Source of the DNA: Methanobacterium petrolearium
GTDB taxonomy: Archaea; Methanobacteriota; Methanobacteria; Methanobacteriales; Methanobacteriaceae
Direction of reading: 5' to 3'
Assembly: GCF_017873625.1 (NCBI RefSeq)
Contig: NZ_JAGGKL010000009.1
Coordinates: forward strand, 22,501 to 86,500
DNA: 64,000 bases
Shown here: piece after piece, positions 33,098-42,694 of the stretch
Layout of the letters: the number at the start of each line of letters is the position of its first letter
How positions within the stretch are numbered: the first letter of the stretch is position 1
Notes under the pieces: generated by a model
The model's input: only the letters and a program-made list of their open reading frames with translations
Told to the model about the DNA's origin: nothing
The model's database searches: none
Program-made: the position numbers and the translations under genes

Positions 33098-34288
33098 TCA
33101 TTCATAGCGCAACGCCTCTGTTGGTGATAGTTGGGATGCCCGGTATGCTGGGTACAATCCACCAATTATTCCCACAACAAATGCCACCAGGAATGCTCTG
33201 ATGAATATATCCGGTGCAAAGGATGGTTCTATGGTTCCACTGAAGTAAACTGAGAGTAAAGCTACAACTCCTATCACTGCCACTATGGTTCCAGCCACTG
33301 CAGCGATTAAGGTCAAGACCACGGATTCACCGAGTATCATTCCCAGTATTCTTTTTTCCTTCCATCCTACAGCCTTTAAAACACCTATTTCGCGGGTTCT
33401 TTCAAATACTGACATTACCATGGTGTTTACCACTCCCACTCCACCTATTATTATGGCTAAGAGTGAAATTGCCCAGTTGGCTGTGTCTATGGTGTTAAGT
33501 GCATTGTTCATCCGACCTGCCATTGATGCAGCAGTTGTGGTGGATAATTCAGTGGGATATGCTGTTTCAATTGCTTTACCTACTTCTGTTGCGTTGGCAT
33601 TTTCATCTATCTTCACTGCTATGTTACTTACCTGGTTATCATTGTTAGTCAGGTTTTGGAGTGTGGATAGTGACATGAAAGCTCCGGCATCAGTTATGAA
33701 GCTTCCAGTTTCATAAATTCCAGTTATGGTGAAATCCTTACCAAATAAGTTAATGGTGTCCCCCACCTTTTTATCGAGATTAGTGGAAGCTGTTTTACCA
33801 ATTATGACCTCATTTGTACTTTCATTAGAATACAATGCCCCATCAATGTTTTCGATTCCTGCAAGGCTTAATTTCTCAGGATCCATTCCTGTGACTGAGA
33901 ACCCAGCGAACCCCCCAGGAACACCACTTGTACTGGTGGTGCCTGTTCCTGTTGAAGTTCCTGACACAGCAGTTGCTGATGATTCACTGGTTGAAGTGTT
34001 GGTTGCTCTTAACATTCCTGCAGTTTCTTTTACTCCCGATATATCCATGAGTTCAGTGACTCGGCTTTCATTGATCCTTCCTGATCCATAGTTACCAGCG
34101 CCAGTCTGCATCACACTGACTTCAGCAGCCCCTGCTTTCAGGGTGCTGGTGGTTGACGCTTTAAGACCACCAGTGACCATGCCCAATGCCACAATGACCA
34201 TTATGCCTATTGCAATTCCTACAATAGCAAGTAAACCTCTTGTTTTATTCCTGAATGGATTTTTCAGGATCAACTTTAAGTATGACAT
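33098..34288 (-). CDS. MacB/FtsX-type ABC transporter permease
   Basis: 396 residues. One N-terminal membrane helix (LLAIVGIAIGIMVIVALGMV), a large extracytoplasmic MacB-PCD domain with a serine/threonine/glycine-rich insertion at ~95-125, then three C-terminal helices with RTREIGVLKAVGWKEKRIL and ending LSPTEALRYE. This is the standard layout of the family. Probably cotranscribed with the downstream ATPase and the cassette membrane protein B, and linked to winged-helix cassette C upstream. Confidence 0.9.
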   Translation of the reverse strand: MSYLKLILKNPFRNKTRGLLAIVGIAIGIMVIVALGMVTGGLKASTTSTLKAGAAEVSVMQTGAGNYGSGRINESRVTELMDISGVKETAGMLRATNTSTSESSATAVSGTSTGTGTTSTSGVPGGFAGFSVTGMDPEKLSLAGIENIDGALYSNESTNEVIIGKTASTNLDKKVGDTINLFGKDFTITGIYETGSFITDAGAFMSLSTLQNLTNNDNQVSNIAVKIDENANATEVGKAIETAYPTELSTTTAASMAGRMNNALNTIDTANWAISLLAIIIGGVGVVNTMVMSVFERTREIGVLKAVGWKEKRILGMILGESVVLTLIAAVAGTIVAVIGVVALLSVYFSGTIEPSFAPDIFIRAFLVAFVVGIIGGLYPAYRASQLSPTEALRYE

Positions 34289-34444
34289 GGGTTTTCATTT
34301 TAAAAAGGATTATTAAATGTTTATGCCGAATTCAAGCATTAATGAAGTGAAAATTATGCACAAATTATACATAAATCTAATCATCCCCCACCTCACTAAC
34401 ACATGCTGCCCTCATTTCCACCTATAACCATTTTGTTGAAATAA

Positions 34445-34777
34445 TTATTCTCGAGTGATTTTCAGAAGAATTGATAGTGCAATTAACTGAACTATGTTAA
34501 TCAGAAATAGTGGTAATCTGGGGCCACTTATCTCAGAACCATGGAATTCTATTTGAACGAATAGGGGCAAAGCCAGGAATATGGTGGCAACGATATTCTG
34601 GAAGAGAAGAAAAGTTGAAAAATATAATAATCCAATGGTAAATTTTGATTTTACCTGACGGTAAGTTTCCCAATACGAATACAACAATCCTAACAACAGG
34701 CATACATTTGCAATTCCAATCGCCACTGCTACAAAGATTACCACATCACCAAAAGGACCATATTCTGCCAGTACCAT
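34445..34777 (-). CDS. three-helix membrane protein of the winged-helix cassette (copy C)
   Basis: 110 residues. Cassette motif YWETYRQVKSKFTIGLLYFS and FLLFQN in helix 2; C-terminus IALSILLKITRE. ATG 34777 follows AAAGGGG with the same leader (AAGGGGTAAAA) as copy A. It lies 38 bases after the winged-helix gene at 34816 and 156 bases before the MacB-type permease gene, all in one direction. Role as regulator partner is inference. Confidence 0.72.
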   Translation of the reverse strand: MVLAEYGPFGDVVIFVAVAIGIANVCLLLGLLYSYWETYRQVKSKFTIGLLYFSTFLLFQNIVATIFLALPLFVQIEFHGSEISGPRLPLFLINIVQLIALSILLKITRE

Positions 34778-34815
34778 TGTTTTACCCCTTTATCTGACTC
34801 AAAGTTAGAGCCTAT

Positions 34816-35100
34816 TTAATTTAGTTTTAATTCTTTCCAGATTTCCTGAAATGTATCATAATTTTCTTCCATTTTATCTGTGAGGAAGTACATTTCACCA
34901 TATTTATGTTCACCTGTCGATGTAATGACATTATTTTCTTTTAAAACTTTAATATGATGTCTTATCGTCTTATAATTTAAATTTAATTCTTCTGAAAGTT
35001 TATTGGCATTGTAAGGCCTGTCATGTAATGTCATAATGATTTTAGCACGGTTTGGCCCCCCTGTTGAGCCGGCTATTAACCACCAAAGCAGCTTCCTCAT
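34816..35100 (-). CDS. ArsR-like winged-helix regulator of the cassette (copy C)
   Basis: 94 residues. Starts MRKLLWWLIAGSTGG, then NRAKIIMTLHDRPYNANKL and NYKTIRHHIKVLKENN, wing ending in EMYFLTDKMEENY. ATG 35100 follows GTGAT. The gene heads a likely transcript with the membrane protein C and the MacB-type exporter. No metal-ligand cysteines or obvious ligand pocket. Confidence 0.85.
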   Translation of the reverse strand: MRKLLWWLIAGSTGGPNRAKIIMTLHDRPYNANKLSEELNLNYKTIRHHIKVLKENNVITSTGEHKYGEMYFLTDKMEENYDTFQEIWKELKLN

Positions 35101-35215
35101 AGGATCACATATTCCTAGATTTAGATTTTATTTATATTCTGGAGATGAATGGAATATGATTTCAATTACTAAAATAACATTCTATAAAAAACCGGATGGT
35201 GTGGTAGTATCAATT

Positions 35216-35776
35216 CTAAAGAAGAGATAGTACCATGAACACGTCCCCACCAGGACCATACTCTCCTTCTGAAAATTTATCAATATATTCTGCCCGATAA
35301 TATTCTCCGGGTTTTAATTCTTTTTCGATAAATCCTGCCTTCTTGTAGGATTTTATGGCCATTTTATTGTATTTTGAAGGGCGTATGATTATATTTGCAT
35401 AGCCAAGATCCTTAACAATCCTTACAAGTTTTAAAATAGCCTGCGTTCCATGACCATGACCGGTACAGGCTAAATTTTTTAGCCAAATATCAAATTCAGT
35501 GATTTTTTCAAAAAGATGAAAGGAAGTGTAGGATATGATTCCTATATCCTCCTTCTTTCCATTTTTTGTGGAAACAATAATGTAACATCTCCCCTTTTCT
35601 GGCTGGGAACCAATGAAATAATAATCCTGATAATCTGCTTTAAATTCTTCATAAGAGGGTATAGTCTCCTCAGTCAAGCCTTCTAACTTGTTTAAAAACA
35701 TTGAAAAATCTGAATAATATAACCAGTAATATGCTTTCTTTCTGTCCCCAATTGTAGCCTTTCTAAGTCTTATCAT
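35216..35776 (-). CDS. GNAT-family N-acetyltransferase
   Basis: 186 residues from ATG 35776 (frame begins at 35791). The acetyl-CoA site is GHGHGTQAILKLVR; the later MAIKSYKKAGFIEKEL is typical of the GNAT C-terminal part. It resembles RimJ/aminoglycoside-type acetyltransferases; substrate unknown. It lies between two exporter units and is transcribed in the same direction. Confidence 0.82.
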   Translation of the reverse strand: MIRLRKATIGDRKKAYYWLYYSDFSMFLNKLEGLTEETIPSYEEFKADYQDYYFIGSQPEKGRCYIIVSTKNGKKEDIGIISYTSFHLFEKITEFDIWLKNLACTGHGHGTQAILKLVRIVKDLGYANIIIRPSKYNKMAIKSYKKAGFIEKELKPGEYYRAEYIDKFSEGEYGPGGDVFMVLSLL

Positions 35777-35902
35777 GCAAATCCCAGTCATTTTGACGTT
35801 ATATTATATAAATTAGATGTATAATATTATTTTGATATCTTTTTTAATAAATTTTCTAAAAAGAAAAAGGAGAGTTCAAGTGGATGAAACTCCAACTTAA
35901 AC

Positions 35903-36574
35903 CTATTTACTATCCTTGTTGACTATTTTTCCATCACTCATATGGACGATTTCATCTGCAAAACTTGCTGATGCTGGGTTATGAGTAACTACCACAATAC
36001 TGACCCCATTATTATGATTCAGATCCTGTAGTATTTGCATTATGGAATTGGCATTTGCTGTGTCCAGCTCTCCTGTTGGCTCATCAGCCAATATTAGGGA
36101 CGGATCATTGATCAGGGCTCTGGCAATAGACACACGTTGTAGTTCTCCCCCTGAAAGCTGTGTGGGGCGTTTATGATATTTGTCCTCCAATCCCATCTTA
36201 TCCAGAACTTCCTTTGCTTTCTCCAGATCCTTGTTAATCATTGGGAGCATGACGTTCTCCAGTGAGGTGAGCTGGGACAGGAGGTTGAACCTCTGAAATA
36301 TGAATCCGATTTCATTCCTCCGAAGACGGGCCTGTTCCTTCATAGACATGTTGATGGTTTCTTCCCCATTGATACGGAATAAACCCATAGTAGGTGTGTC
36401 CAATATACCAGCCACGTGTAGAAAGGTTGATTTACCAGAACCTGAAGGTCCCATGACTGCGGTGAATGAACCTTCATCTAACCTCAGATCTAGTCCTGCC
36501 AGGGCATTCACCAGCCCATCACCCATATGATAGGTTTTCCAGACGTTGTTGAATTCAAGTACGTGTTTATTCAT
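35903..36574 (-). CDS. MacB/LolD-type ABC transporter ATP-binding protein
   Basis: 223 residues. Walker A GPSGSGKST, signature LSGGELQRVSIARAL, Walker B LILADEPTGELD. It overlaps the stop codon of the permease gene by 8 bases (36567-36574), indicating translational coupling. Second MacB-type ATPase in this region and similar to the one at 32401. Confidence 0.92.
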   Translation of the reverse strand: MNKHVLEFNNVWKTYHMGDGLVNALAGLDLRLDEGSFTAVMGPSGSGKSTFLHVAGILDTPTMGLFRINGEETINMSMKEQARLRRNEIGFIFQRFNLLSQLTSLENVMLPMINKDLEKAKEVLDKMGLEDKYHKRPTQLSGGELQRVSIARALINDPSLILADEPTGELDTANANSIMQILQDLNHNNGVSIVVVTHNPASASFADEIVHMSDGKIVNKDSK

Positions 36575-37619
36575 TTCGTAAAGCCTCCACTACATTGAGT
36601 TTTGATGCGCGCATTGCAGGGTATAATCCTGCAAGTATGCTTAAAAGGGTAGACCCACCGATCACCCCTAAAATCAGCCATAACGGCATCATTCCAGGAA
36701 TATAATCTCCAAGTTGCAGTAAATTGGCAATTATCACAATTCCAATAAGTCCCAATATTACACCAATAAATCCCCCTAAAAATCCTAATAAACCGGATTC
36801 AAACAGGATACTTCCTTTTATTTCCCAGTTAGTAAATCCAATGGCCTTTAATACCCCTAACTCTTTTGTTCTTTCCATGACACTGATTAGCATGGTGTTT
36901 ATCACGCTTATGATCCCCACCAGTAAAGCAATACTGGCTATGATTCCCATGAAAAGCAGTGCCTGTCCTGTCATTTCCTGAATTTCACTCACATGTTCTG
37001 ATTTGGTTACTGCTGAAATTCCGTCTATATTTTTTTCCACCTCATCGGATACTGTTTCAGGATCTCCATTGGTCCTGGCATAAATAGCACCTACCTTATC
37101 TCCTGCCATTTCACGAACAGTATCCTGATTTAGGTAAATATAAGGAACTTGCGTTTTTTTAACTATTCCTGTAACAGTCAATTCATTGCCTTTAACGGTT
37201 ATTACACTCCCAACATCATAACCTAACTTTTCAACTGCTTCTTTGTTGATTACAACACCTTGCGTCCCTTTTATTAGTTTAACATCCTTCCAGTTATTGA
37301 CTCCCTCCACGTATAGTTCAGTTCCATTTACATCCTCTGAAAACTGGGTCACTTCACGGAAATCATAGAGATCGGACTGGTTTCTTATTTTGGATACGGT
37401 TTTATTATCCATTAAATAAGATCCAGAGCTGGATGCTGGTGTTATTACTATATCATACATATATGCATTTGTTTCATCTTCAATCGCTGTGGTTACCCCC
37501 GCGGTTAAACCTAATAGTGTCATAAGCATTGCCGCGCCAATTATTATACCCAACATGGTTAAAGAGCTTCTTAGTTTTCTTCTTCTTATATTGTTAAATG
37601 ACAATTTGTAAAGATCCAT
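36567..37619 (-). CDS. MacB/FtsX-type ABC transporter permease
   Basis: 350 residues. N-terminal helix (LTMLGIIIGAAMLMTLLGL), an extracytoplasmic domain of ~190 residues, three C-terminal helices with RTKELGVLKAIGFTNWEI, and the ending LNVVEALRNE. Shorter external domain than the permease at 33098. The first gene of a two-gene exporter operon; the 536-base region upstream separates it from the winged-helix gene at 38156. Confidence 0.92.
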   Translation of the reverse strand: MDLYKLSFNNIRRRKLRSSLTMLGIIIGAAMLMTLLGLTAGVTTAIEDETNAYMYDIVITPASSSGSYLMDNKTVSKIRNQSDLYDFREVTQFSEDVNGTELYVEGVNNWKDVKLIKGTQGVVINKEAVEKLGYDVGSVITVKGNELTVTGIVKKTQVPYIYLNQDTVREMAGDKVGAIYARTNGDPETVSDEVEKNIDGISAVTKSEHVSEIQEMTGQALLFMGIIASIALLVGIISVINTMLISVMERTKELGVLKAIGFTNWEIKGSILFESGLLGFLGGFIGVILGLIGIVIIANLLQLGDYIPGMMPLWLILGVIGGSTLLSILAGLYPAMRASKLNVVEALRNE

Positions 37620-38155
37620 TTTCCCACCTGAAATATTGTTTTAGCTATTTATCTAACTATTTTGTTGATTTCATCCTTTTTTAGAATTGTGAAATAAATT
37701 ATTCATCCTTTAAATCTGCATGTCCCTCTAGAACGGATCACAGAGGCGTAAAATCATACCCATTTTTAAACATCAAAAAGCATGACTTTCAGTGGGACAT
37801 CCTGATTTTTAAAATCAAATTTACCATCACTATCCAAAAAAAAACCTCCTTTAAAATAATTCATGATTTATTTGTTATTTAATTGTAGTTTAACCCCATA
37901 AAAATAGTTTTTTTAATAATTCAACCTTATTTTCCCCGTTTTTTATTCTGTTTCGCCATGATTTTCCCCTAATTTATACCCAAATTCGCCCAGAATTGGA
38001 AAACTGAATTTTAAAAAAGAGGAATAAAATAGATTTAAAACTCATTTAAAATAATTAACCAGATGAAAACTAAATTGTTACCGTTAAAAATATTTAAAGT
38101 CAAAAAAACTGAAAATAAAATTTTAAATTTTAAAAAAAAGTAAAAATAATGATAT
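37620..38155. other. AT-rich intergenic region between exporter and winged-helix gene
   Basis: 536 bases. No open frame with coding character on either strand. It must contain the promoter of the exporter operon. Several homopolymer T and A runs are present (for example 37836-37850 and 38085-38150), but no exact repeat stands out. Confidence 0.45.
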
Positions 38156-38500
38156 TTAATGAATTAGTTCCACAGGAATAGTATCCGTCATCTTATCCCC
38201 CATATAGTACACTTCAGTATCAGATCCTCGGAATTTTTCTACAATCTGCATGAAAATGGCAAAATTTTCTTCCATTTTATCTGAAAGGAAGTATAATATG
38301 CCATATCCCTTACCAGCAGACACTACTATATCATTTTTCTCTAAAACTTCGATATGATACTTTATGGTTTTGTAATTAAGAGAAAGGATTTCAGCAAGTT
38401 GATTAGCGTTGTATGGTCTTTTCTTCAATTGTGCTATGATTCTAGCACGATTTATTCCGCCTTTACTTCCTGCCAACAATTCCCATAATAATTTTCTCAT
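38156..38500 (-). CDS. ArsR-like winged-helix regulator of the cassette (copy D, without membrane partner)
   Basis: 114 residues. Starts MRKLLWELLAGSKGG, then NRARIIAQLKKRPYNANQL and NYKTIKYHIEVLEKND, wing ending in ILYFLSDKMEENF. It is ~20 residues longer at the C-terminus than its paralogs. ATG 38500 follows AAGGG. No cassette membrane protein is adjacent; instead it follows a PadR gene and a HAAS-domain membrane protein gene in the same direction and precedes a MacB-type exporter. Confidence 0.82.
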   Translation of the reverse strand: MRKLLWELLAGSKGGINRARIIAQLKKRPYNANQLAEILSLNYKTIKYHIEVLEKNDIVVSAGKGYGILYFLSDKMEENFAIFMQIVEKFRGSDTEVYYMGDKMTDTIPVELIH

Positions 38501-38526
38501 GAAAAACCCTTCTACATCCTTTAATT

Positions 38527-39126
38527 TTAACTCCCTTTTTTACCTTCTATAATCCTTAAATTCCATTTTAAATATCGAATTGCCAATCCATAGAACCACT
38601 TAGTTACGTACACCAGACCGGCCAATAAAGCCAGACCAAATATTGTTAAACCAATTCCATACAATATTCCTATTAAAGTACCCAACAACCCATCATATGC
38701 AGTTACATTTAAATTGTAAGGAGGTAAAATTGGTTTTAGAACCGTTCCAAGTGTGATAAAAATCCCACCAAAAACCATTGCCCCTCCCAAGACAAATAAA
38801 GTTAATAAAATTGCAATTAACAACATGGCAGGTACTGCCACAAATATCAAATTGAAAATTCCAAGCCCTGCTGTAGCCAGTGCCGCTTCAAATACACTGC
38901 CTGCTGACTGTTTATTTTCTGCTTTTCTAAGCATGTATTCGGCTTTAATTTGTTTTGCAATGTTTTTTGGATTCCCAAGTGCTCCTGAAATTTCTTCTTC
39001 AGTCCTACCTTTTTCTAAACCAATCAGGAAGTGTTCCTCATAATCCGAAATTATATCCTCTCGTTCCTCCTTTGGAAGTTTTTTCAGAAGTTTATTGAGT
39101 TTTTTAATATATTCATCCTTATTCAT
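38527..39126 (-). CDS. DUF1700 (HAAS-domain) membrane protein
   Basis: 199 residues from ATG 39126. The N-terminal ~70 residues form the HAAS helical domain: MNKDEYIKKLNKLLKKLPKE, DIISDYEEHF, SGALGNPKNIAKQIKAEY. Three or four membrane helices follow. In Firmicutes such proteins are encoded next to PadR regulators and relay signals at the membrane. The gene overlaps the PadR stop codon by 8 bases, the classic arrangement. Confidence 0.88.
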   Translation of the reverse strand: MNKDEYIKKLNKLLKKLPKEEREDIISDYEEHFLIGLEKGRTEEEISGALGNPKNIAKQIKAEYMLRKAENKQSAGSVFEAALATAGLGIFNLIFVAVPAMLLIAILLTLFVLGGAMVFGGIFITLGTVLKPILPPYNLNVTAYDGLLGTLIGILYGIGLTIFGLALLAGLVYVTKWFYGLAIRYLKWNLRIIEGKKGS

Positions 39127-39463
39127 CCTTAATATCCCCCAAATTATCAACTAATTTCTCATGAACTAAATTATTAACACCTGTGGAGAATTCATCCCAT
39201 TGCACAACCAATTCTTCCTTTTTTTCTTTTCCTAAATCTGTTATCTGATAATATTTCCTTGAAGGTCCATCTTGCGACTCTTTTAGGTAAGGAATCACCA
39301 TTTTATCCTTTTTTAGCCTTCTTAAGAGAGGATAAATAGTACCTTCAGAAATTGAAATGCTCTTTGAAATTTCATCGACCATTTCGTAACCGTAACAGTC
39401 TTTTCTGTCTAGAAGAACCAGTACACAAAGTTCCAGTACACCTTTCTTAAATTGTGGGTTCAT
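39119..39463 (-). CDS. PadR-family transcriptional regulator
   Basis: 114 residues from ATG 39463. PadR winged helix: LELCVLVLLDRKDCYGYEMV, SEGTIYPLLRRLKKDKMV and SRKYYQITDLGK. Members of this short subfamily usually repress a neighbouring membrane protein or exporter. It is coupled to the HAAS-domain gene. Direct repeats behind its TATA box suggest autoregulation. Confidence 0.92.
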   Translation of the reverse strand: MNPQFKKGVLELCVLVLLDRKDCYGYEMVDEISKSISISEGTIYPLLRRLKKDKMVIPYLKESQDGPSRKYYQITDLGKEKKEELVVQWDEFSTGVNNLVHEKLVDNLGDIKDE

Positions 39464-39479
39464 GATTATCACTGAATCT

Positions 39480-39518
<39 letters not shown>

Positions 39519-39610
39519 TAGACCTGCCCCATAAGTACACCGCAATTGCATAAAATGGGAATGAAAAGGCAAAATAAGTAAAAAAAATTGAAAATAAAAA
39601 ATTTAAAAGT

Positions 39611-40366
39611 CTAATATTCAGTTATAACCAGCATTTCATAGTCTTCAACTGTTAAAACGTCATTTTTACTGAATTCACCAAGTTTGCACCCATAAATACC
39701 AATTTCATTAAAACCAAGGGATTTTAGAAGCCATGTGATTTCAGAAGGAACGTAATATCGTTCATTGCAGTTTAAAATAAGTTTGTTGCCATCATCATCT
39801 TCTGTTTCAAACCGGTATTTGTCCCGGAAGGTCATGAGGTCAAATGTGTTTCCGCTGTTGGTCTGAGATTTAGAATTGGCATTTATGAAATCTTTAACTG
39901 AATGAAACAAAGGGAACAATCCATTAAGGGTGGTGAAGATCAATTTACCCTTATCATTCAGTGAACGTGCCGCGCTTTCCAATATCTGGAAGTTCATCTG
40001 GTCAGTTTCCATTAATGGGAAACCACCCTCACACAGCATGATAACCAGGTCAAACTCCCCTTTAAAGGGGAGATCTCTGGCATCAGCCTGTCGGAAATCT
40101 ATCTCAAATCCAGCATTACTCGCATTTTCCCTGGCTTTTTCCAACATATTCTGGGAAAGATCCACACCAGTGACCGAATAACCTCGTTTGGTAAGTTCAA
40201 TGGTATGTCGACCGGTTCCACAGCCAACATCCAGAATTTTACAGTTTTTATCGTGGTTAATTTCAGATTCTATAAAGTCAACTTCCCCCATGGTACCCTG
40301 AGTGAATGATTCCTTTTCATACTTATCAACGTAATTTGTGAATAGTTCCTCGTACCATTGCTTCAT
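39611..40366 (-). CDS. class I SAM-dependent methyltransferase
   Basis: 251 residues. Motif I ILDVGCGTGRHTIEL, then VTGVDLSQNMLEKA, DARDLPF and DLVIMLCEGGFPL. This matches small-molecule methyltransferases in which the acidic loop is followed by a long cap domain. ATG 40366 follows GGTGT. It is divergent from the toroid-protein gene at 40497. Substrate unknown. Confidence 0.88.
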   Translation of the reverse strand: MKQWYEELFTNYVDKYEKESFTQGTMGEVDFIESEINHDKNCKILDVGCGTGRHTIELTKRGYSVTGVDLSQNMLEKARENASNAGFEIDFRQADARDLPFKGEFDLVIMLCEGGFPLMETDQMNFQILESAARSLNDKGKLIFTTLNGLFPLFHSVKDFINANSKSQTNSGNTFDLMTFRDKYRFETEDDDGNKLILNCNERYYVPSEITWLLKSLGFNEIGIYGCKLGEFSKNDVLTVEDYEMLVITEY

Positions 40367-40496
40367 TTATGACACCTGTAACTTTTATCTGTAATTCAGA
40401 GTATATGAATTAGTTAATTATTAAAAACCTTACTATCTTTAATGACGCGTCAAAATAATAAACAATTACTTTATAATTAATTTATAAGGGATTGGA

Positions 40497-41516
40497 ATGA
40501 CTGATTGGCTCTCAAAATTCAACTATGATCCTACTAAATCACTTCTCGAATCAGGGAATGAAACAATCATCTATTTTACAAAAAAGAATCTCTTAGAAGA
40601 AGATGTAAACCCCATTGAGTGTCTTTGGAATTTATCAGAAGTCCAAAAAATAGTCAAAAAACAAGTTGAAGATGGTTCATGGCCCATCAACGGAAAATAC
40701 GCTGTTTCTGGAGTTAAATATCCTTTAATTGAAACCTGGAAACAGATAAGGATTTTAATCCAACAATATGAGTTGAACAATACCCATCCATCCATCCGAA
40801 AAGTTGCTGAATTCATATTCTCCTGCCAGACTACTGAAGGAGATATCCGGGGAATTCTGGCCAATCAGTACACCCCTTACTACACCGGAGCAATAATGTA
40901 CCTTTTGATTAAAGCAGGTTACCAAAACGACCCTCGCATAGAAAAAGGTTTTAAATGGCTTTTGAAAATGCGACAAGACGATGGTGGTTGGGTAATCGGT
41001 AGTCCCGGTATGATTGGCCTTTCAGATCTCACCAGGGCAGAGATGAATGATCTAACTTCCAACAAAAATAGGGAGACTGCTCAAGCATTTGACAGATCTA
41101 AACCCTTTTCTGCGGCAGGCACAGGAATGGTCCTACGGGCTTTTTCTGTTCATCCTACCTATAAAAAATCTGAAGCAGCATTAACTGCAGAACGACTTTT
41201 AAAATCAAAGTTCTTTAAAAAAGACAACTGGACATCTTATCAACATCCGGATAACTGGTTACGATTCCAGTACCCATTCTGGTGGACTAACCTGGTATCT
41301 GCACTGGACTCACTTTCTCTTATGGGATTTTCAAAGGAGGATAATGATGTTGAAAAAGCCTTAAAATGGTTTATTGATCATCAGGAACCAGATGGATTGT
41401 GGAAAGTTTCGTATTCAAAAATTCATAAGTCTCCAGATGACCAGAAAACATTTAAATCAAAATTATGGATTACTTTAGCAATTTGCAGGATTTTTAAGAG
41501 GTTTACAGAATGTTAA
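40497..41516 (+). CDS. terpene-cyclase-like alpha/alpha-toroid protein
   Basis: 339 residues. Repeats typical of prenyltransferase / squalene-cyclase toroids: KKQVEDGSWP, FIFSCQTTEGDIRG, LLKMRQDDGGWVIG and FIDHQEPDGLWK (QW-like motifs). Catalytic DXDD is not evident, so it may not be a cyclase. Similar proteins in methanogens are annotated only as prenyltransferase-like. ATG 40497 follows GGGATTGGA. Function unknown. Confidence 0.7.
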   Translation: MTDWLSKFNYDPTKSLLESGNETIIYFTKKNLLEEDVNPIECLWNLSEVQKIVKKQVEDGSWPINGKYAVSGVKYPLIETWKQIRILIQQYELNNTHPSIRKVAEFIFSCQTTEGDIRGILANQYTPYYTGAIMYLLIKAGYQNDPRIEKGFKWLLKMRQDDGGWVIGSPGMIGLSDLTRAEMNDLTSNKNRETAQAFDRSKPFSAAGTGMVLRAFSVHPTYKKSEAALTAERLLKSKFFKKDNWTSYQHPDNWLRFQYPFWWTNLVSALDSLSLMGFSKEDNDVEKALKWFIDHQEPDGLWKVSYSKIHKSPDDQKTFKSKLWITLAICRIFKRFTEC

Positions 41517-41584
41517 AAACAGTTATCATGTTAAAATGAGAAAGAATATAATATTAAATATCTACAAAACGTAGGGGGACAGTT

Positions 41585-42265
41585 ATGAAAGAGGATTACC
41601 ACATTGATCTTGAAAAATTCCCTTTAAATAGATTTAAGAAAGAATTATCAGAATCAGAACTTATTCCCAGCAGGAAAATATTAAAAGAAAAAATAAATGA
41701 AAGATTCGAAATTCTGGAAAATAATGGAATTGGAAACCTACAGGATCTCAAAGTATCATTAAAAACCCCTAAAAAAACCCGAGAATTTGCAGGTAAATCT
41801 GGCCTACCTGAAGATTACCTCCTGATTTTGCGGAGAGAAGTGAATAGTTACACTCCCAACCCTGTTAATCTAGAAAAATTCCCAGGAGTGGAAAAAGAGA
41901 CTGTGAATAAATTAAAAAGTGTTGGGATTAAAAACACGGCTCATTTGTTTAAAAAAGTTAAAACTCCTGAGGATCGGATAAAATTGGCTGCAGAACTTGA
42001 AATACCAGAGGAAGAAATTCTGGAATTGGCAAAATTAACAGATCTTTCCAGAATCAAGTGGGTTGGCCCTGTTTCTGCCAGGATTTTTCTGGATTCAGGG
42101 ATTGATACTGTTGAAAAGGTGTCTGAAGCAGATGCTGGATCCTTTTACAAAAAACTTGTTGAACTTAACCAGAAAAAAAAGTATACCAAAGCTAAATTCC
42201 TAGAAAGTGATGTTGCTTTGTGTATTAAAGTTTCTAAAATGGTACCCAAGACAATAAAATACTGA
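41585..42265 (+). CDS. helix-hairpin-helix protein, DUF4332-like
   Basis: 226 residues, all-helical and lysine-rich. At least three helix-hairpin-helix segments can be seen: LENNGIGNLQDLKVSL, FPGVEKETVNKLKSVGIKNT and KWVGPVSARIFLDSGIDTVE. This arrangement is found in DUF4332 proteins, where HhH motifs are thought to bind nucleic acid or proteins. ATG 41585 follows GTAGGGGGA. It may be cotranscribed with the toroid gene 68 bases upstream. Confidence 0.7.
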   Translation: MKEDYHIDLEKFPLNRFKKELSESELIPSRKILKEKINERFEILENNGIGNLQDLKVSLKTPKKTREFAGKSGLPEDYLLILRREVNSYTPNPVNLEKFPGVEKETVNKLKSVGIKNTAHLFKKVKTPEDRIKLAAELEIPEEEILELAKLTDLSRIKWVGPVSARIFLDSGIDTVEKVSEADAGSFYKKLVELNQKKKYTKAKFLESDVALCIKVSKMVPKTIKY

Positions 42266-42396
42266 TTAACGAATTTATAATTGAATCTATAACTAAGGTG
42301 CTCTAATGACAGATATTCACCTAAAAAGTCATAATAGAAAAGACCTTATGATGTGGTTTGGAAATTGATTTCTGATCCCTTAACTTACCCCCAAAT

Positions 42397-42657
42397 CTAT
42401 CCATTCTGGTTATCCAAAATAAAAGAAGTTGATTCTAACTTTTTCAAAGGATAAGGTAATGTTAAGGACATGATAACCATAATAATCGGGATTAACATTA
42501 ATAAAGCCATCCCAAATAGCATTTTCTGACTTATCTTCTGACCTGCTATTTCTCCCACTTTAAAGGCACCACTAAATATTCGCAGCACATCCCCCAAAAG
42601 ATAAGTTAACATTAAAACTATCCATAACGCTGAAAGGATTATTTGTACATCTTCCAT
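42397..42657 (-). CDS. small two- or three-helix membrane protein, possibly truncated (DUF6326-like)
   Basis: 86 residues. Helix 1 is LSALWIVLMLTYLLGDVLRI, helix 2 KMLFGMALLMLIPIIMVIMS. After LPYPL the hydrophobic pattern stops abruptly in a 15-residue polar tail. Related four-helix proteins are ~140 residues and continue with two more helices, so this copy may be a 3' truncation. Nothing in the downstream 100 bases continues it. The family assignment is from memory of the pattern and is tentative. Confidence 0.5.
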   Translation of the reverse strand: MEDVQIILSALWIVLMLTYLLGDVLRIFSGAFKVGEIAGQKISQKMLFGMALLMLIPIIMVIMSLTLPYPLKKLESTSFILDNQNG

Positions 42658-42694
42658 GATTCAATCTCCATAGAAGTCCATATAGTTCTGTTCG

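Noticed and set aside
42306..42368. 20-codon plus-strand frame with ribosome site AAGGTG
   Set aside because: Too short to support; perhaps the first codons of a deleted gene.
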